Below are positions 47,395 to 57,633 of a stretch of 64,000 bases of DNA, one piece after another. How positions within the stretch are numbered: position 1 is the stretch's first letter; the number at the start of each line of letters is the position of its first letter. The notes below the pieces were generated by a model. It saw only the letters and a program-made list of their open reading frames with translations. It did not search any database and had not been told where the DNA came from. This stretch comes from Methylotenera sp. Lineage in GTDB: Bacteria > Pseudomonadota > Gammaproteobacteria > Burkholderiales > Methylophilaceae. Position numbers and translations under genes: made by a program. The DNA is taken from contig NZ_JAQSDZ010000018.1 of assembly GCF_029946165.1 (NCBI RefSeq), positions 1 to 64,000 on the forward strand, in the 5' to 3' direction.

Positions 47395-48279
47395 TCATAC
47401 AAGCTGCCCATTTTGATAATCCGCGATTGCCTGATCGATTTCTTCTCGCGTATTCATCACAAATGGGCCATATTGAACTATAGGCTCTAATAGTGGTTTA
47501 GCCGCTAAGAGTAGGAAGGATACCGGCGTTTCTGATGCGCTGATTTCAACAACATCTCCTTCTGAAAGCACCCCTACAGATTGTGGTTCTAGTAAGCGCT
47601 GCTCAGCCTTTGCACCAATCAGCACTTTGCCTTCATAGGGATACACAAACGCATTATGCCCTTCTGGAATTGACTGGCTAAAACTTTCATACGCAGACAA
47701 ATGAACATCTATGAATAATGGCGCAGTGGTTAAACCTTGAATTGGGCCAGCAACGGCATTACCATCCAGCACAGCCGTGCCAGCAATTACTTTAACGCTA
47801 CAAGAATTAGCTAAGTGGGCTAATGGAATTTCATCAGGCTGAATATCTAAATAACCTGCTGGTTTCATCTTTTCATTGGCTGGCAGATTTATCCAAAGTT
47901 GAAAGCCGCGCATACGGCCACTTTCTTGCTGTGGAATTTCTGAGTGAATAATGCCACGGCCCGCCGTCATCCACTGCGCACCGCCACTTTTTAGATCGCC
48001 TTGATTGCCCAAATGATCTTGATGCAACATATGACCATCTAGCATATAAGTAACCGTTTCAAAGCCTCGATGCGGGTGATCAGGAAAGCCAGCAATGTAG
48101 TCATCCGCATTTTCAGAAGAAAATTCATCTAACATTAAAAATGGGTCTAGTCGCGTAAAGCCAGATTGTCCTAGGCTACGACGCAACTTCACACCGCCGC
48201 CATCTGTCGTTGGAATAGAGTCAATTACCCGTTGCAATTGCCTTGATTTACCTTGCTGATATTGCATATTCAACTCCAC
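47395..48279 (-). CDS. Pirin family protein
   Basis: A 294-aa bicupin. The N-terminal cupin has the metal-site DHPHRGFETVTYMLDGHMLH and GRGIIHSEIP; the C-terminal region (about 180-290) has the second cupin fold with FIDVHLSAYESF and EGHNAFVYPYEGKV. Pirins are iron-binding and some have quercetinase activity; the substrate here is unknown. It is directly upstream of arfB, with its own terminator, so it is probably a separate transcript. Confidence 0.93.
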   Translation of the reverse strand: MELNMQYQQGKSRQLQRVIDSIPTTDGGGVKLRRSLGQSGFTRLDPFLMLDEFSSENADDYIAGFPDHPHRGFETVTYMLDGHMLHQDHLGNQGDLKSGGAQWMTAGRGIIHSEIPQQESGRMRGFQLWINLPANEKMKPAGYLDIQPDEIPLAHLANSCSVKVIAGTAVLDGNAVAGPIQGLTTAPLFIDVHLSAYESFSQSIPEGHNAFVYPYEGKVLIGAKAEQRLLEPQSVGVLSEGDVVEISASETPVSFLLLAAKPLLEPIVQYGPFVMNTREEIDQAIADYQNGQLV

Positions 48280-48305
48280 ATTTTGCGACTGACCACTAAA
48301 CTTAT

Positions 48306-48872
48306 TTATTGCTTAATCGCCTCAACAGGTAGAGTAATTGTCACTTCATCACTCACGTAAGGCACATGTTTCGCCATATTAAAATCCGAACGTTTCACTA
48401 CTACAGTTGCATTTGCACCACAGGCATCTTTTTTCAACATTGGATGTGGCATACACATAAATGAAGTAAGAGTAAGTGTCTGTGGTTTACTAACGCCTTT
48501 AATGGTCAACGTGCCATCAATTGAAACTGGCTTATCACCCTCAAAGTTCATTTTGCTAGACACAAATGTTGCCGTTGGAAATTTTGCTGTATTAAATAAA
48601 TCTTCAGCTTGAATATGTTCATTAAATAAAGCAAAGCCTGTATTCACGGAGGTCGTGTCAATAGTCACATCAACAGAGCCAGTTTTAGCGGCACGATCAA
48701 TCACGATTTTGCCTGTTGCTTTATCAAAACGGCTTAACTGCGTTGAGTAACCTAAATGGCTATATGAAAATCGCGGCATACTGTGATTGCTGTCAATCAC
48801 ATAGGTTTCAGGCGCAGCAACGGCTGCAGTAGAAATGGTAGCGGCAATAGCTAATAAAATAAAACGGTTCAT
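48306..48872 (-). CDS. YceI family periplasmic protein
   Basis: A 188-aa protein with a signal peptide (about 1-19, VAA-APE) and a lipocalin-like YceI beta-barrel: YVIDSNHSMPRFSYSHLGYS, FDKATGKIVIDRAAKTGSVDVTIDTTSV and EHIQAEDLFNTAKFPTATF are family signatures. YceI proteins bind polyprenoid-like lipids. It is 27 bp upstream of pirin, so they may be co-transcribed. Confidence 0.95.
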   Translation of the reverse strand: MNRFILLAIAATISTAAVAAPETYVIDSNHSMPRFSYSHLGYSTQLSRFDKATGKIVIDRAAKTGSVDVTIDTTSVNTGFALFNEHIQAEDLFNTAKFPTATFVSSKMNFEGDKPVSIDGTLTIKGVSKPQTLTLTSFMCMPHPMLKKDACGANATVVVKRSDFNMAKHVPYVSDEVTITLPVEAIKQ

Positions 48873-49016
48873 AAGGTTTACTCCAAAGTGAATAGTGTTA
48901 AAAAATGAATAATCTTGAATAAATTAATTTCTAGAAGCCATTAAATACTTTAACAATAAGATATAAAAGTATAATAATCTGCTATAAATTATCGATTAAT
49001 TAGATAGGTTTCTTAA

Positions 49017-49898
49017 ATGACTCCGAATATCACCTTAGAACAATGGCGCACTTTGATAAGCATTGTGGAAGCTGGCGGTTACGCCCAAGCTGCGGAAGTT
49101 ATGTTTAAAAGCCAGTCCGCCGTTACCTATGCGGTGCAAAAAATTGAATCAGTGCTTGGCGTTAAGGTATTTGAAATTCAAGGGCGCAAAGCAATGCTGA
49201 CCCCCACAGGCCAAATGCTATATCGTCGCGCATTAGCACTCGTCAATGAAGCCAGTGAGCTTGAACAAGCTGCTCATGCCCTATCTGCGGGCTGGGAAGC
49301 CAACATCAACATTGCGGCTGAGATTCTCTTTCCGCCGCAATTACTATTAAGCTGCGTACAAAAATTTGGCATAGAAAGCCCGTGCACGCGTATAGAGCTT
49401 ATTGAGTCAGTCATCGGAGGAACCGCTGAAGCTTTACTCAAAGGCGAAGCTGACATTGCCATTTCTCCGCAGCCACCTCCTGGCTTTTTAGGCAGTCTGC
49501 TAATGCGCATTAAAATAACTGCAGTAGCGCACACCGACCATCCTCTTCATCATTTAGGCCATTCGCTTACCTATAAAGATCTCAGAGCTTATCGTCACCT
49601 CGTAGTAAGAGATTCAAGTAAGACTCGCGGAAAAAGCCCTGCGATTGTTGATGTCGATCAACGTTGGACCGTCAGCCAAATCGCCACTTCGATTCAAGCC
49701 GTATCGATGGGCTATGGCTTCGCATGGCTGCCCGAAGAACATATTAAGCAAGAACTTGAAGCTGGTTTACTTAAACCCCTACCGCTACTTGAAGGCGGCT
49801 CCCGCGAAGTTCCGCTCTATTTAGTAATCGCTAATCCAGATTTTGCGGGACCAGGCATTCGACGCTTAGCCGAAATTATTAAAAACTCTGTAGCCTAG
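49017..49898 (+). CDS. LysR-family transcriptional regulator
   Basis: A 293-aa LysR regulator with the N-terminal winged helix (about 5-62; LEQWRTLISIVEAGGYAQAAEVM, then QSAVTYAVQKIESVLGVKVF) and a substrate-binding-like effector domain (about 90-290). Divergent from yceI, with about 145 bp between starts, which suggests it may regulate the yceI-pirin pair; that is an inference from gene order. The inducer is unknown. Confidence 0.93.
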   Translation: MTPNITLEQWRTLISIVEAGGYAQAAEVMFKSQSAVTYAVQKIESVLGVKVFEIQGRKAMLTPTGQMLYRRALALVNEASELEQAAHALSAGWEANINIAAEILFPPQLLLSCVQKFGIESPCTRIELIESVIGGTAEALLKGEADIAISPQPPPGFLGSLLMRIKITAVAHTDHPLHHLGHSLTYKDLRAYRHLVVRDSSKTRGKSPAIVDVDQRWTVSQIATSIQAVSMGYGFAWLPEEHIKQELEAGLLKPLPLLEGGSREVPLYLVIANPDFAGPGIRRLAEIIKNSVA

Positions 49899-50053
49899 AA
49901 AACACTCTCCATTTTGATGGACACTGGTCACGGCATATTTTGGAATATGAACCTTTTGTGAAGATTTCATTAGCCTATCAATTATGAAGATTTAAACCCG
50001 TAAGATGTTCAACGCTTAAATGCTGTTGAATAACCCTCGAGGAATAAATCTAA

Positions 50054-52678
50054 ATGAAAAAGTTTTCTGTTTATCAGCAATTGTCATTAATCTGCATAGT
50101 GGCTATGCTTGGGCTGATTGTCTTAGGTGAAGTTTCTAAGCTTCAAATCAAACGTGTGTTTGATTCTTCTACCGCATCTGTTGTAAAAACAACGCCAACC
50201 TATATTCAATTTTTTGAAATCAACAAAAACCTTAACGCCGTGATACAGCGATCACTAGTTCATATGATTGCTTCCGATGAGGACAGCATGATGGAATTAC
50301 AGCTTGAGATAGATGACGCGAAAGAAAAACTACAAATATCCATAGATAAATTAAGTAAAGATGCCTGTGGTGGAAAAAGTTGCATTCAAAATGAGGATGA
50401 GCAACGCAGACTGACCTTAATTAAAAGTGAACTGTCTAATTATGAGCAAATTCGAGCGCATGCTTTTGAATTAGCTCAAAAAAAGAATCACATCGAAGCT
50501 GAACAGGTACTCAAAAATGAACTCATGCCTGCTTTAGACAGCTTACAAGATGCGATTCAATCAGAAATAATTTACAACGAAAAATTAGCGACAGAGGGCA
50601 TGGCAAAGGCAGCGCTTGAAAAGAATGCTTCAGAGAAGTTTTCAATGATCGTTGCCCTCATTTCTTTAGGATTATTATTTTTAATCTCCTACTTCGTATT
50701 TAAGTCACTAAAGCATCAATTAGGGCTAGAGCCGCGAAAACTAACCGAGCTAGCCAAGGAGTTCGCTAATGGAAACCTTGCAAGCCCTATCGCACTGAGT
50801 AAAGGTGACAACACCAGCGTTGCCTATTCAATCAAATCACTACAGGACACTTTAAAAGAAATCGTTCAGGAATTAAATAAGGTAACCAGTCATCACGAAT
50901 CTGGTGATGTAGAGGTGATGATTGATGATAAACGATTTAAAGGCAGCTACGGCGACATGGCTAGCGGCATTAATCGCATGGTAAAAATGCATGTCAACTC
51001 AACTAAAGAAGTTGTATTGGTTGCTGATGCATTTGGAAAAGGTAATTTTGATGCGCCCTTGGCTGCATTTCCTGGAGAGCAAGCTTATATCAATGTCACG
51101 ATTGAAAGAGTGAGGTCAAACATTAAAGACTTTATTGTAGATATGAACTTGATGAGTGAGCAACATGAAGTTGGTAACAATGAAGTATTTATAGACGAAG
51201 ACAAATTCAATGGCGCTTATAAAGAAATGGCCTTGGGTCTAAACAGCATGGTAAAGGGTTATCTCGAAGTGAGCGACAAAGCCATGACGGTAGTAAGAGC
51301 CTTTGGCGAAGGGGATTTCAGTGTTCAAATTGAAGATTTACCTGGTAAAAAAGCTGAAATAAAATCAACCATAGAGAGTGTACGTCACAATATACAAAGC
51401 TTAATTGTCGATATGAATATGATGAGCCATTCGCATGATTTAGGTGATATTGATATCAAAATTGATACGAGCAGATTCAACGGCGCCTATAAAGAAATGG
51501 CCGAAGGCGTTAACAATATGGTGGCTGGTCATATCGACCTCAACAAAAAAGCCATTCAAGTAGTTGAGGCCTTTGGAGATGGCGATTTTAGTCAGCATTT
51601 GGAGCAATTTCCTGGTAAAAAAGCCTTTATTAATCAAGCAATAGAGCAGGTTAGGTCAAATCTGCAGATGTTGAGCGAAGATGCCATTATGCTTTCAACG
51701 GCGGCAGAAAAAGGTGAGATTGAGGTACGCGCCAATATAGAAAGACACCGTGGTGATTTCCGTAAAATTATTGAAGGCGTGAATACAACCTTAGACATTA
51801 TTGTTGAACCAATTTTAGTAGTTAAAGACGCGGTTTACGCCATTAATAGTGCCGCGCAAGAAATATCAAACGGTAATAATGACTTGTCTGTAAGAACGGA
51901 AAAACAAGCCTCTAGTTTAGAAGAAACGACGGTTAACATTGAGGAGTTAACTTCCAAAGTAAATGAAAATTCTGACAATGCTAAACAGGCAACACTCCTT
52001 GCGAATGAAGCTTCAAGCGTTGCCACACATGGTTGCCAGTCATTTGATGAGATTATTTTGATGATGTCTAACTTAAATGAAAGCGCTAAAAAAATCGGTG
52101 ATATTACTAGCGTTATTGACGGCATTGCGTTTCAGACTAATATACTAGCGTTGAATGCAGCGGTTGAAGCTGCACGAGCTGGGGAGCAAGGCCGAGGATT
52201 CGCAGTTGTTGCTGGCGAGGTTCGAAATCTAGCGCAACGATCAGCCGATGCGGCAAAAGAAATAAAGTCACTTATTAATGATTCAGTTAATCAGACCTCC
52301 GTTGGTGCTACGCAAGTGCATGCCGCTGGTAAAACCATGACAGAGATTGTTAACTCAGTACAAAAGGTTAACGAGATTATAGATGCAATTGCCTTCGCCA
52401 CTTCCGAGCAAAGTGCTGGGATTAGACAAGTAAACGAAGCCATCAACCAAATCGACGAGATGACTCAACAAAACTCTGCTTTAGTTGAAGAGGCCGCAGC
52501 CGCGGCAGAGTCATTAGCGGAACAATCACAGAACCTGAGTGACGCGGTAAGTGTTTTTAAATTAACTAGAAAACCCGTAAATTCAATCAGAACTAATGCA
52601 GATACTAATGCAAATAATAGTGACTGCACCAAATCTAATGCCAGTTTAAATCAGCAACATTATTTTGCTGTTGCTTAA
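50054..52678 (+). CDS. Methyl-accepting chemotaxis protein with poly-HAMP-like region
   Basis: An 874-aa receptor. Two membrane helices (about 13-30 and 195-216) flank a helical periplasmic domain (30-190). The cytoplasmic stretch from about 215 to 590 has four copies of a 90-residue HAMP-like unit, marked by [42 protein letters not shown] and [13 protein letters not shown]. The signalling domain (about 620-840) contains the hairpin tip [20 protein letters not shown] and [20 protein letters not shown]. The C-terminus has no NWETF-type CheR tether. Its ligand is unknown. Confidence 0.93.
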   Translation: MKKFSVYQQLSLICIVAMLGLIVLGEVSKLQIKRVFDSSTASVVKTTPTYIQFFEINKNLNAVIQRSLVHMIASDEDSMMELQLEIDDAKEKLQISIDKLSKDACGGKSCIQNEDEQRRLTLIKSELSNYEQIRAHAFELAQKKNHIEAEQVLKNELMPALDSLQDAIQSEIIYNEKLATEGMAKAALEKNASEKFSMIVALISLGLLFLISYFVFKSLKHQLGLEPRKLTELAKEFANGNLASPIALSKGDNTSVAYSIKSLQDTLKEIVQELNKVTSHHESGDVEVMIDDKRFKGSYGDMASGINRMVKMHVNSTKEVVLVADAFGKGNFDAPLAAFPGEQAYINVTIERVRSNIKDFIVDMNLMSEQHEVGNNEVFIDEDKFNGAYKEMALGLNSMVKGYLEVSDKAMTVVRAFGEGDFSVQIEDLPGKKAEIKSTIESVRHNIQSLIVDMNMMSHSHDLGDIDIKIDTSRFNGAYKEMAEGVNNMVAGHIDLNKKAIQVVEAFGDGDFSQHLEQFPGKKAFINQAIEQVRSNLQMLSEDAIMLSTAAEKGEIEVRANIERHRGDFRKIIEGVNTTLDIIVEPILVVKDAVYAINSAAQEISNGNNDLSVRTEKQASSLEETTVNIEELTSKVNENSDNAKQATLLANEASSVATHGCQSFDEIILMMSNLNESAKKIGDITSVIDGIAFQTNILALNAAVEAARAGEQGRGFAVVAGEVRNLAQRSADAAKEIKSLINDSVNQTSVGATQVHAAGKTMTEIVNSVQKVNEIIDAIAFATSEQSAGIRQVNEAINQIDEMTQQNSALVEEAAAAAESLAEQSQNLSDAVSVFKLTRKPVNSIRTNADTNANNSDCTKSNASLNQQHYFAVA

Positions 52679-52696
52679 CTCCCACTAAATTCCATA

Positions 52697-52724
52697 GCTG
52701 AATTATGCCTAAACATAATTCAGC
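52697..52724 (+). terminator. Hairpin after the chemoreceptor gene
   Basis: GCTGAATTATG-CCTAAA-CATAATTCAGC is a perfect 11-bp hairpin 19 bp after the stop codon; a weak T-run follows 8 nt later. A further dyad AGTAATGC/GCATTACT lies at 52753-52780. The remaining gap to 52993 shows no gene. Confidence 0.6.
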
Positions 52725-52993
52725 ATGCTAAACTTTTAAGAATTGCTTTTAAAGTAATGCGTGAATTATTTTGCATTACTATGCTCTTAATAAGCAACCC
52801 TTTCAGTCCTTTATTGAGACTTGAAATCGACACTACCCTATCATAATGGACCATATAGCATGACTACTTCTATACCGCTTTAGCGAAGAAGTCGTTAACT
52901 CTGATGCCATTCTCAACACCGATGACAAAAGATAAAAAACCGCTATACAGCTTTTTATTATGATGAATTATTAATGTAAATTGAGTAAAAATA

Positions 52994-55900
52994 GTGGTGC
53001 AAAGTTATAAGATTAATAAATATTATCATTTGTCTGATATACCCATACTAATTGGTATTTCCTTAACCTATGCGCTACTCGCTAGAATAGCACTGGAATT
53101 TTTCTCGACCAATGGCGTGGTCTCGATGGTATGGCCATCTAGCGGCTTAGCTCTGGCGGCCCTCATAATCGGCAAGAAAAAATACTGGCCTAGCATTTTC
53201 ATTGGGGCGCTCACGGGCAACATCCTGCAAGGCAGTTCAATTGGCATCTCCACGGTGATTGCTTTTGGTAATTCATTAGAAGCACTCAGCTGTGTCTGGG
53301 TATTGTCAAAAATTTCACGATTCAAACCCACGCTCCAGCAGCCACAAGATTTTTTATGGCTTTCAGCAGTGGGTGCATTGGGTTCTGTGGTTAGCGCAAC
53401 AATCGGGGTTGGTACGTTAGTACTCAATGGAATAGTTACAAAATCTGCAGCTTGGCATAATTTTTTAAATTGGTGGCAAGGCGATTTTTTAGGCATATTA
53501 CTTGTAACACCGCTAATTTTAGTCTGGCGACACTTACCGTACGACTGGGTAAAGCGTGAACGCATCACAGAGGCTATTATTTGCTTTGGACTTTCTCTGC
53601 TTGCTGGTCAGATCATTTTTTTTGGTTGGTTTCAAGATATTTTTGGCGTTACCGCTAGAGGCTACTGGCTATTCCTATTTGTGACATGGGCTGCAGTGCG
53701 CTTTGGCCGTCACGGCACATTACTATTATTGGTCATGACCGCAATACAAATGCTATTTGCAATGGTTTTGAACGTAGACGGTGTGATAAATAACCAAGCG
53801 CCTATTGGCCTGCTTAACTTTTGGTTGTACATGTTAGCATTAACGATTGTTGGGATATTAATTGCACTAGTGATTGACAGGGTCAAATCTACAGAATCAT
53901 TGTTATTACAAAGAAATACGCTTTTCAATAAAATATCCCAACACGTACCAGGGGTAATTTATCAATTCAAATTGAATCCGGATGGCAGTTCTAACTTCCC
54001 TTTTGCGAATGAAGCCATGCAAGAGATGTTTGGTATTTCACCTCAACAAGCTAAAGTGGATGCTAAAGGCGCATTCTCAATCATTCATAACGAAGATTAT
54101 GAGTACGTTTTAAGCTCCATTAAAGAGTCCGCTCGTACTTTACAGTTATGGCAATGTGAGTTTCGTGTAGTGTTACCAGAACAAGGCGTGCGATGGAGGC
54201 GCGGCGAGTCACAACCTGAAAAAATGCAAGATGGCAGCATCCTTTGGCATGGTTTCATTACCGACATTACCGAACGCAAACAAGCTGACGACAGAATTAA
54301 ACGCCTTTCCAAGTTGTATAAGGCAATCAGTGAAATCAATCTGGCCATTGTGCGCATGGAACAGCAATCTGAGCTATTTCCACTCGTGTGCAGATGTGCT
54401 GTTGAATTTGGTGGCATGAAAATAGCGTGGGTTGGGCAGTTGGATAGTACAGGTGAAATTATTTTGCCTGTAGCAAGCTATGGCGACACTAAAAGACACC
54501 TAGATAATATAAAGGTATCCTCCAGAGCAGACGTTCTTGAAGGCAGAAGCACAACTGGCACAGCGCTGAGAGAAAACAGACCAGTCATTATCAATGACTT
54601 CATGAACCATCCAATGACTGCGCCATGGGTCAATAATGCCATCGCTATTGGCTGGGCTTCAGCAGCAGCATTCCCTATACAACGTAATGGCAAAAAATTT
54701 GCCGTGCTGACTGTTTGCCATGAATCAGCAAATGCATTTGATTTAGAGGCTATTTCTTTACTAGCAGACATGTCGAAAGATATTTCTTTTGCGATTGATA
54801 ACTTCGATAGAGAAATGCAACGTAAGGCTGGGGAAGAGTCTCTAAGAATTGCCGCTTCAGTTTACGACACCAGTAGCGAGGGCATTCTGATTACCGATGC
54901 CGATAACGCAATCATTGCCATCAACCCAGCTTTCACAAAAATTACTGGTTACAGTCCTGATGATGTCATTGGCAGAAATCCAAGTATGTTGAGTTCTGGT
55001 CGTCATGATGCAACATTTTTTAAGAATATGTGGCATGAAATTAATACCAAAGGTCATTGGCAAGGTGATATTTGGGATAAGCGAAAAAATAATGAAATCT
55101 ACCCAAAGAGGATGACGATTAATACGGTGTATAACGAAGATGCTGTTATACAAAGGCACATTGCCATGTTTACAGATATTACGCAAAAAACAGAAGCAGA
55201 ACAGCTTATTTGGAAACAAGCTAATTTCGACTTCTTAACGGGTCTACCTAACCGTCAGATGTTCCATGACCGCCTTAATCAGGAAATCAAGAAAACCAAT
55301 CGAAATAATCTACAACTAGCACTACTGTTTATAGACTTAGACCGATTCAAAGAGATTAATGACAACTTTGGCCATGATGTTGGCGACGCAATGCTTAAGG
55401 AAGCATCAACGCGATTAAGTCAGTGCATACGCGAAACCGACACATTATCACGACTTGGCGGAGACGAATTCACCATTATTCTGGGTCAGTTAAATGATCT
55501 CAGCATTGTGGGGCGAGTGGTTCAAGATGTTTTAAACAAAATGGCAGAAGTCTTTCATCTTGGCGACGAAATCGCTTATATCTCAGCCAGTGTTGGTATT
55601 GCGCTTTATCCAGATGATGCCACCTCCAATGAAGCGCTATTAATTAGTGCAGACCAAGCCATGTACGCAGCTAAACAAATGGGGCGTAATCGTTATCATT
55701 ACTTCACACAAGCCATGCAGATATCTGCCCATAACCGTATGCGGTTAACTAATGAATTACGTGATGCAGAAGAAGCTGGTCAGCTAATACTTTTTTACCA
55801 GCCAATTATAGAACTTGCTAACAATTCTATTCATAAAGCTGAAGCATTAATTCGCTGGCAACATCCAATACGCGGACAAATTAGTCCCGCTGAGTTCATC

Positions 55901-56503
55901 CCTATTGCTGAAGAGTCTGGCCTGATCAATAGTATTGGTGAGTGGGTGTTTCAAGAAGCTGTAAAGCAGACAGGTCTATGGCGCGCAAAATATCATCCTG
56001 ATTTTCAAATCAGCATCAATAAATCTCCCGTGCAATTTCGTAATGACAGCTCTAAGTATGCTTCATGGCCAAATCAACTTAAAGCGTTAGGCTTATCAGG
56101 TCAAAGTATCGTTGTAGAGATTACAGAAGGCATGCTAATGGATGCGAGCGACATTATCTCTGACAAGTTGCTTGCTTTTCGTGATGCAGGCGTTCAAGTT
56201 GCTCTTGATGACTTTGGGACTGGTTATTCATCACTTTCTTATCTCAAAAAGTTTGATATTGATTATCTTAAAATAGACCAATCATTTACCCGTAACTTAT
56301 CCCCTACTTCGTCAGACATGGCGCTTTGTGAGGCCATCATCGTAATGGCACATAAACTTGGCATCAAAGTGATTGCAGAAGGCGTTGAAACTACCGAGCA
56401 GCGAGACTTGCTGATTGCAGCTAATTGTGATTATGCACAAGGGTATTTATTCTCTCGGCCAGTTCCTCCAGACGAGTTTGAAAAACTGTTAACCAAAAGC
56501 TAA
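52994..56503 (+). CDS. MASE1-PAS-GAF-PAS-GGDEF-EAL signalling protein
   Basis: A 1169-aa membrane enzyme of cyclic di-GMP turnover. MASE1 sensor with 8-10 helices (about 1-300), PAS (302-425), GAF (about 435-590), PAS (617-735), GGDEF (about 740-910) with LSRLGGDEFTIIL and an inhibitory RETD site upstream, then EAL (about 920-1165) with KAEALIRW, DDFGTGYSSLSYLKKFDIDY and AEGVETTEQRDLL. Both catalytic motifs look intact, so activity may be bifunctional. The start is GTG at 52994 (or 52997) with a weak ribosome site. Monocistronic. Confidence 0.93.
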   Translation: MVQSYKINKYYHLSDIPILIGISLTYALLARIALEFFSTNGVVSMVWPSSGLALAALIIGKKKYWPSIFIGALTGNILQGSSIGISTVIAFGNSLEALSCVWVLSKISRFKPTLQQPQDFLWLSAVGALGSVVSATIGVGTLVLNGIVTKSAAWHNFLNWWQGDFLGILLVTPLILVWRHLPYDWVKRERITEAIICFGLSLLAGQIIFFGWFQDIFGVTARGYWLFLFVTWAAVRFGRHGTLLLLVMTAIQMLFAMVLNVDGVINNQAPIGLLNFWLYMLALTIVGILIALVIDRVKSTESLLLQRNTLFNKISQHVPGVIYQFKLNPDGSSNFPFANEAMQEMFGISPQQAKVDAKGAFSIIHNEDYEYVLSSIKESARTLQLWQCEFRVVLPEQGVRWRRGESQPEKMQDGSILWHGFITDITERKQADDRIKRLSKLYKAISEINLAIVRMEQQSELFPLVCRCAVEFGGMKIAWVGQLDSTGEIILPVASYGDTKRHLDNIKVSSRADVLEGRSTTGTALRENRPVIINDFMNHPMTAPWVNNAIAIGWASAAAFPIQRNGKKFAVLTVCHESANAFDLEAISLLADMSKDISFAIDNFDREMQRKAGEESLRIAASVYDTSSEGILITDADNAIIAINPAFTKITGYSPDDVIGRNPSMLSSGRHDATFFKNMWHEINTKGHWQGDIWDKRKNNEIYPKRMTINTVYNEDAVIQRHIAMFTDITQKTEAEQLIWKQANFDFLTGLPNRQMFHDRLNQEIKKTNRNNLQLALLFIDLDRFKEINDNFGHDVGDAMLKEASTRLSQCIRETDTLSRLGGDEFTIILGQLNDLSIVGRVVQDVLNKMAEVFHLGDEIAYISASVGIALYPDDATSNEALLISADQAMYAAKQMGRNRYHYFTQAMQISAHNRMRLTNELRDAEEAGQLILFYQPIIELANNSIHKAEALIRWQHPIRGQISPAEFIPIAEESGLINSIGEWVFQEAVKQTGLWRAKYHPDFQISINKSPVQFRNDSSKYASWPNQLKALGLSGQSIVVEITEGMLMDASDIISDKLLAFRDAGVQVALDDFGTGYSSLSYLKKFDIDYLKIDQSFTRNLSPTSSDMALCEAIIVMAHKLGIKVIAEGVETTEQRDLLIAANCDYAQGYLFSRPVPPDEFEKLLTKS

Positions 56504-56561
56504 GACTTTATATGCTTGAAAATCTCAGCTAGGTTAATACTTGGTTAACAGCAAATAACTG

Positions 56562-56672
56562 TTAGCATCTGCCTTTTTTAGCCTGTCCTGGTGGGCAATG
56601 TCCCTCTTCAACAATGACACAAGCACTGACTAAAAAGCTCAGAGTTAGTAATAAGGCGATAGTTTTTTTCAT
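56562..56672 (-). CDS. Tiny lipoprotein with CPPGQAKKGRC tail
   Basis: A 36-aa frame too short for usual gene finders. A signal segment MKKTIALLLTLSFLVSAC ends in a lipobox cysteine (Cys18); the mature part is only VIVEEGHCPPGQAKKGRC, with two cysteines that could form a disulfide. The CPPGQAKKG tail is a pattern I recall from other small proteobacterial lipoproteins. The function is unknown. It starts about 120 bp downstream of the PEP-CTERM gene on the same strand, beyond a terminator. Confidence 0.75.
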   Translation of the reverse strand: MKKTIALLLTLSFLVSACVIVEEGHCPPGQAKKGRC

Positions 56673-56746
56673 ATTTAAGGACTCAATGTTTAATTTTTGT
56701 AGGTCTGGTCATAATACCGCCTCAAGTGGATTTTGCAAATGAAAAA

Positions 56747-56766
56747 GGCCCTGAACATTCAGGGCC
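56747..56766 (-). terminator. Terminator of PEP-CTERM gene
   Basis: GGCCCTGAA and TTCAGGGCC form a 9-bp stem; on the minus strand a TTTTTC run follows directly. Confidence 0.88.
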
Positions 56767-56794
56767 TCTCAAGTATATTGCTTGTTAAACTATA

Positions 56795-57376
56795 TTATGA
56801 GTTTTTGCGTCTGCGAGCTACAAAACCCATTAAACCAAGACCTGCAAGCATCATTGCATATGATTCTGGTTCTGGTACAGGAGATGAAACATACCATGCA
56901 CTACCGCCTTGTGCTTCTGTCAAACCTTGCACATGCAATGCGAATTCATCACCAACAAAGGCTACTGGACTAGCAAATGTTGCAGTGAATGATACTGTTT
57001 CATTAGCTGTTAAACGTGCTTGCTGGGGGCCAGTTAAGTCAAAGCGGAATTCCCATTGACCAGTAGGGCCACCACCTGGAGAAACACTTACAGGAGCGTC
57101 ACCAACAACGTTAGAAATTACTGGCGTTAAGCCAGGATCCGTATTAACAGCAATCGCTCCAATGAAAGCACCCGTTGTGAAAATACTGTTAAGGTCAAAG
57201 GCAGTTAGCGTGAAATCGTAAACACTACCACCACCTGTTACTGACAGGCTGGCAAATGTTTCACTTGGCTGATAACTGCCAGATAGAAGTGTCCCGTAGT
57301 CTTCTGTGGTTGCCATTGCAGGCGCGGCAGCAAGCACGGTGAGGGTCAATAGCAAAGCTTTTAACTTGTTTAGCAT
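56795..57376 (-). CDS. PEP-CTERM sorting-signal protein (second putative XrtB substrate)
   Basis: A 193-aa exported protein. The start is ATG 57376 (MLNKLKALLL), which follows GGAGATTA; a longer upstream frame is unlikely. Signal peptide ends at PAMA-TTE. The body is beta-rich, with Gly/Thr/Ser (SLSVTGGGSVYDFTLTAFDL). The C-terminal signal reads VPEPESYAM, hydrophobic MLAGLGLMGFV, then ARRRKNS, nearly identical to that of the protein at 18735-19475. It is far from the eps cluster but shares the same upstream dyad. Confidence 0.93.
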   Translation of the reverse strand: MLNKLKALLLTLTVLAAAPAMATTEDYGTLLSGSYQPSETFASLSVTGGGSVYDFTLTAFDLNSIFTTGAFIGAIAVNTDPGLTPVISNVVGDAPVSVSPGGGPTGQWEFRFDLTGPQQARLTANETVSFTATFASPVAFVGDEFALHVQGLTEAQGGSAWYVSSPVPEPESYAMMLAGLGLMGFVARRRKNS

Positions 57377-57451
57377 GATTAATCTCCTTGGGGTAATTGA
57401 GTCGGCGTTAACCGTTATAAGAGTATTATCTTTGCTATAGACTTCGACAAT

Positions 57452-57489
57452 AGTCCAAATGGACTTTGGCATTAGTCCGAATGGACTAA
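57452..57489 (-). promoter_or_regulatory. Tandem TTAGTCCGNATGGACTAA-type dyads upstream of PEP-CTERM gene
   Basis: Site A (57452-57465) AGTCCAAATGGACT and site B (57472-57489) TTAGTCCGAATGGACTAA are dyads with 5- and 7-bp arms around a 4-nt centre. Their centres are 22 bp apart, two helical turns. They lie 76-113 bp upstream of the start codon. Site B is a perfect 18-bp inverted repeat. Confidence 0.65.
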
Positions 57490-57585
57490 CTAAAAAATGA
57501 AAGTTGCGCAAGAGCCATTGGCAGTTGAATATGAGGTAGTGAAGAACTATAAAAGGCTAATATTCTGATTTAAAATCAGAGCAAT

Positions 57586-57633
57586 TGGTAGGGCGTGCGA
57601 GGATCGAACTCGCGACAAACGGATTAAGAGTTC
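57586..57633 (-). other. attL: displaced 3' half of tRNA-Lys gene
   Basis: The minus strand reads ACTCTTAATCCG, an anticodon arm with CTT (Lys), then GTTTGTCGCGAGTTCGATCC and ACGCCCTACCA, the 3' half of a tRNA-Lys. The 5' half is absent: the sequence to the right is unrelated AT-rich DNA leading to the integrase. This is the expected scar at one end of an element integrated into tRNA-Lys. The intact tRNA should be at the far end, outside the window. Confidence 0.8.

Noticed and set aside
53068-53568. 166-codon minus-strand frame in the GGDEF-EAL gene
   Set aside because: Shadow frame opposite the MASE1 coding region with no independent start signal or domain.
57563-57580. TCTGATTTAAAATCAGA palindrome left of the tRNA fragment as an attachment core
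   Set aside because: It is outside the tRNA half and looks like the old tRNA terminator or a chance AT-rich palindrome; no direct repeat partner is visible in the window.
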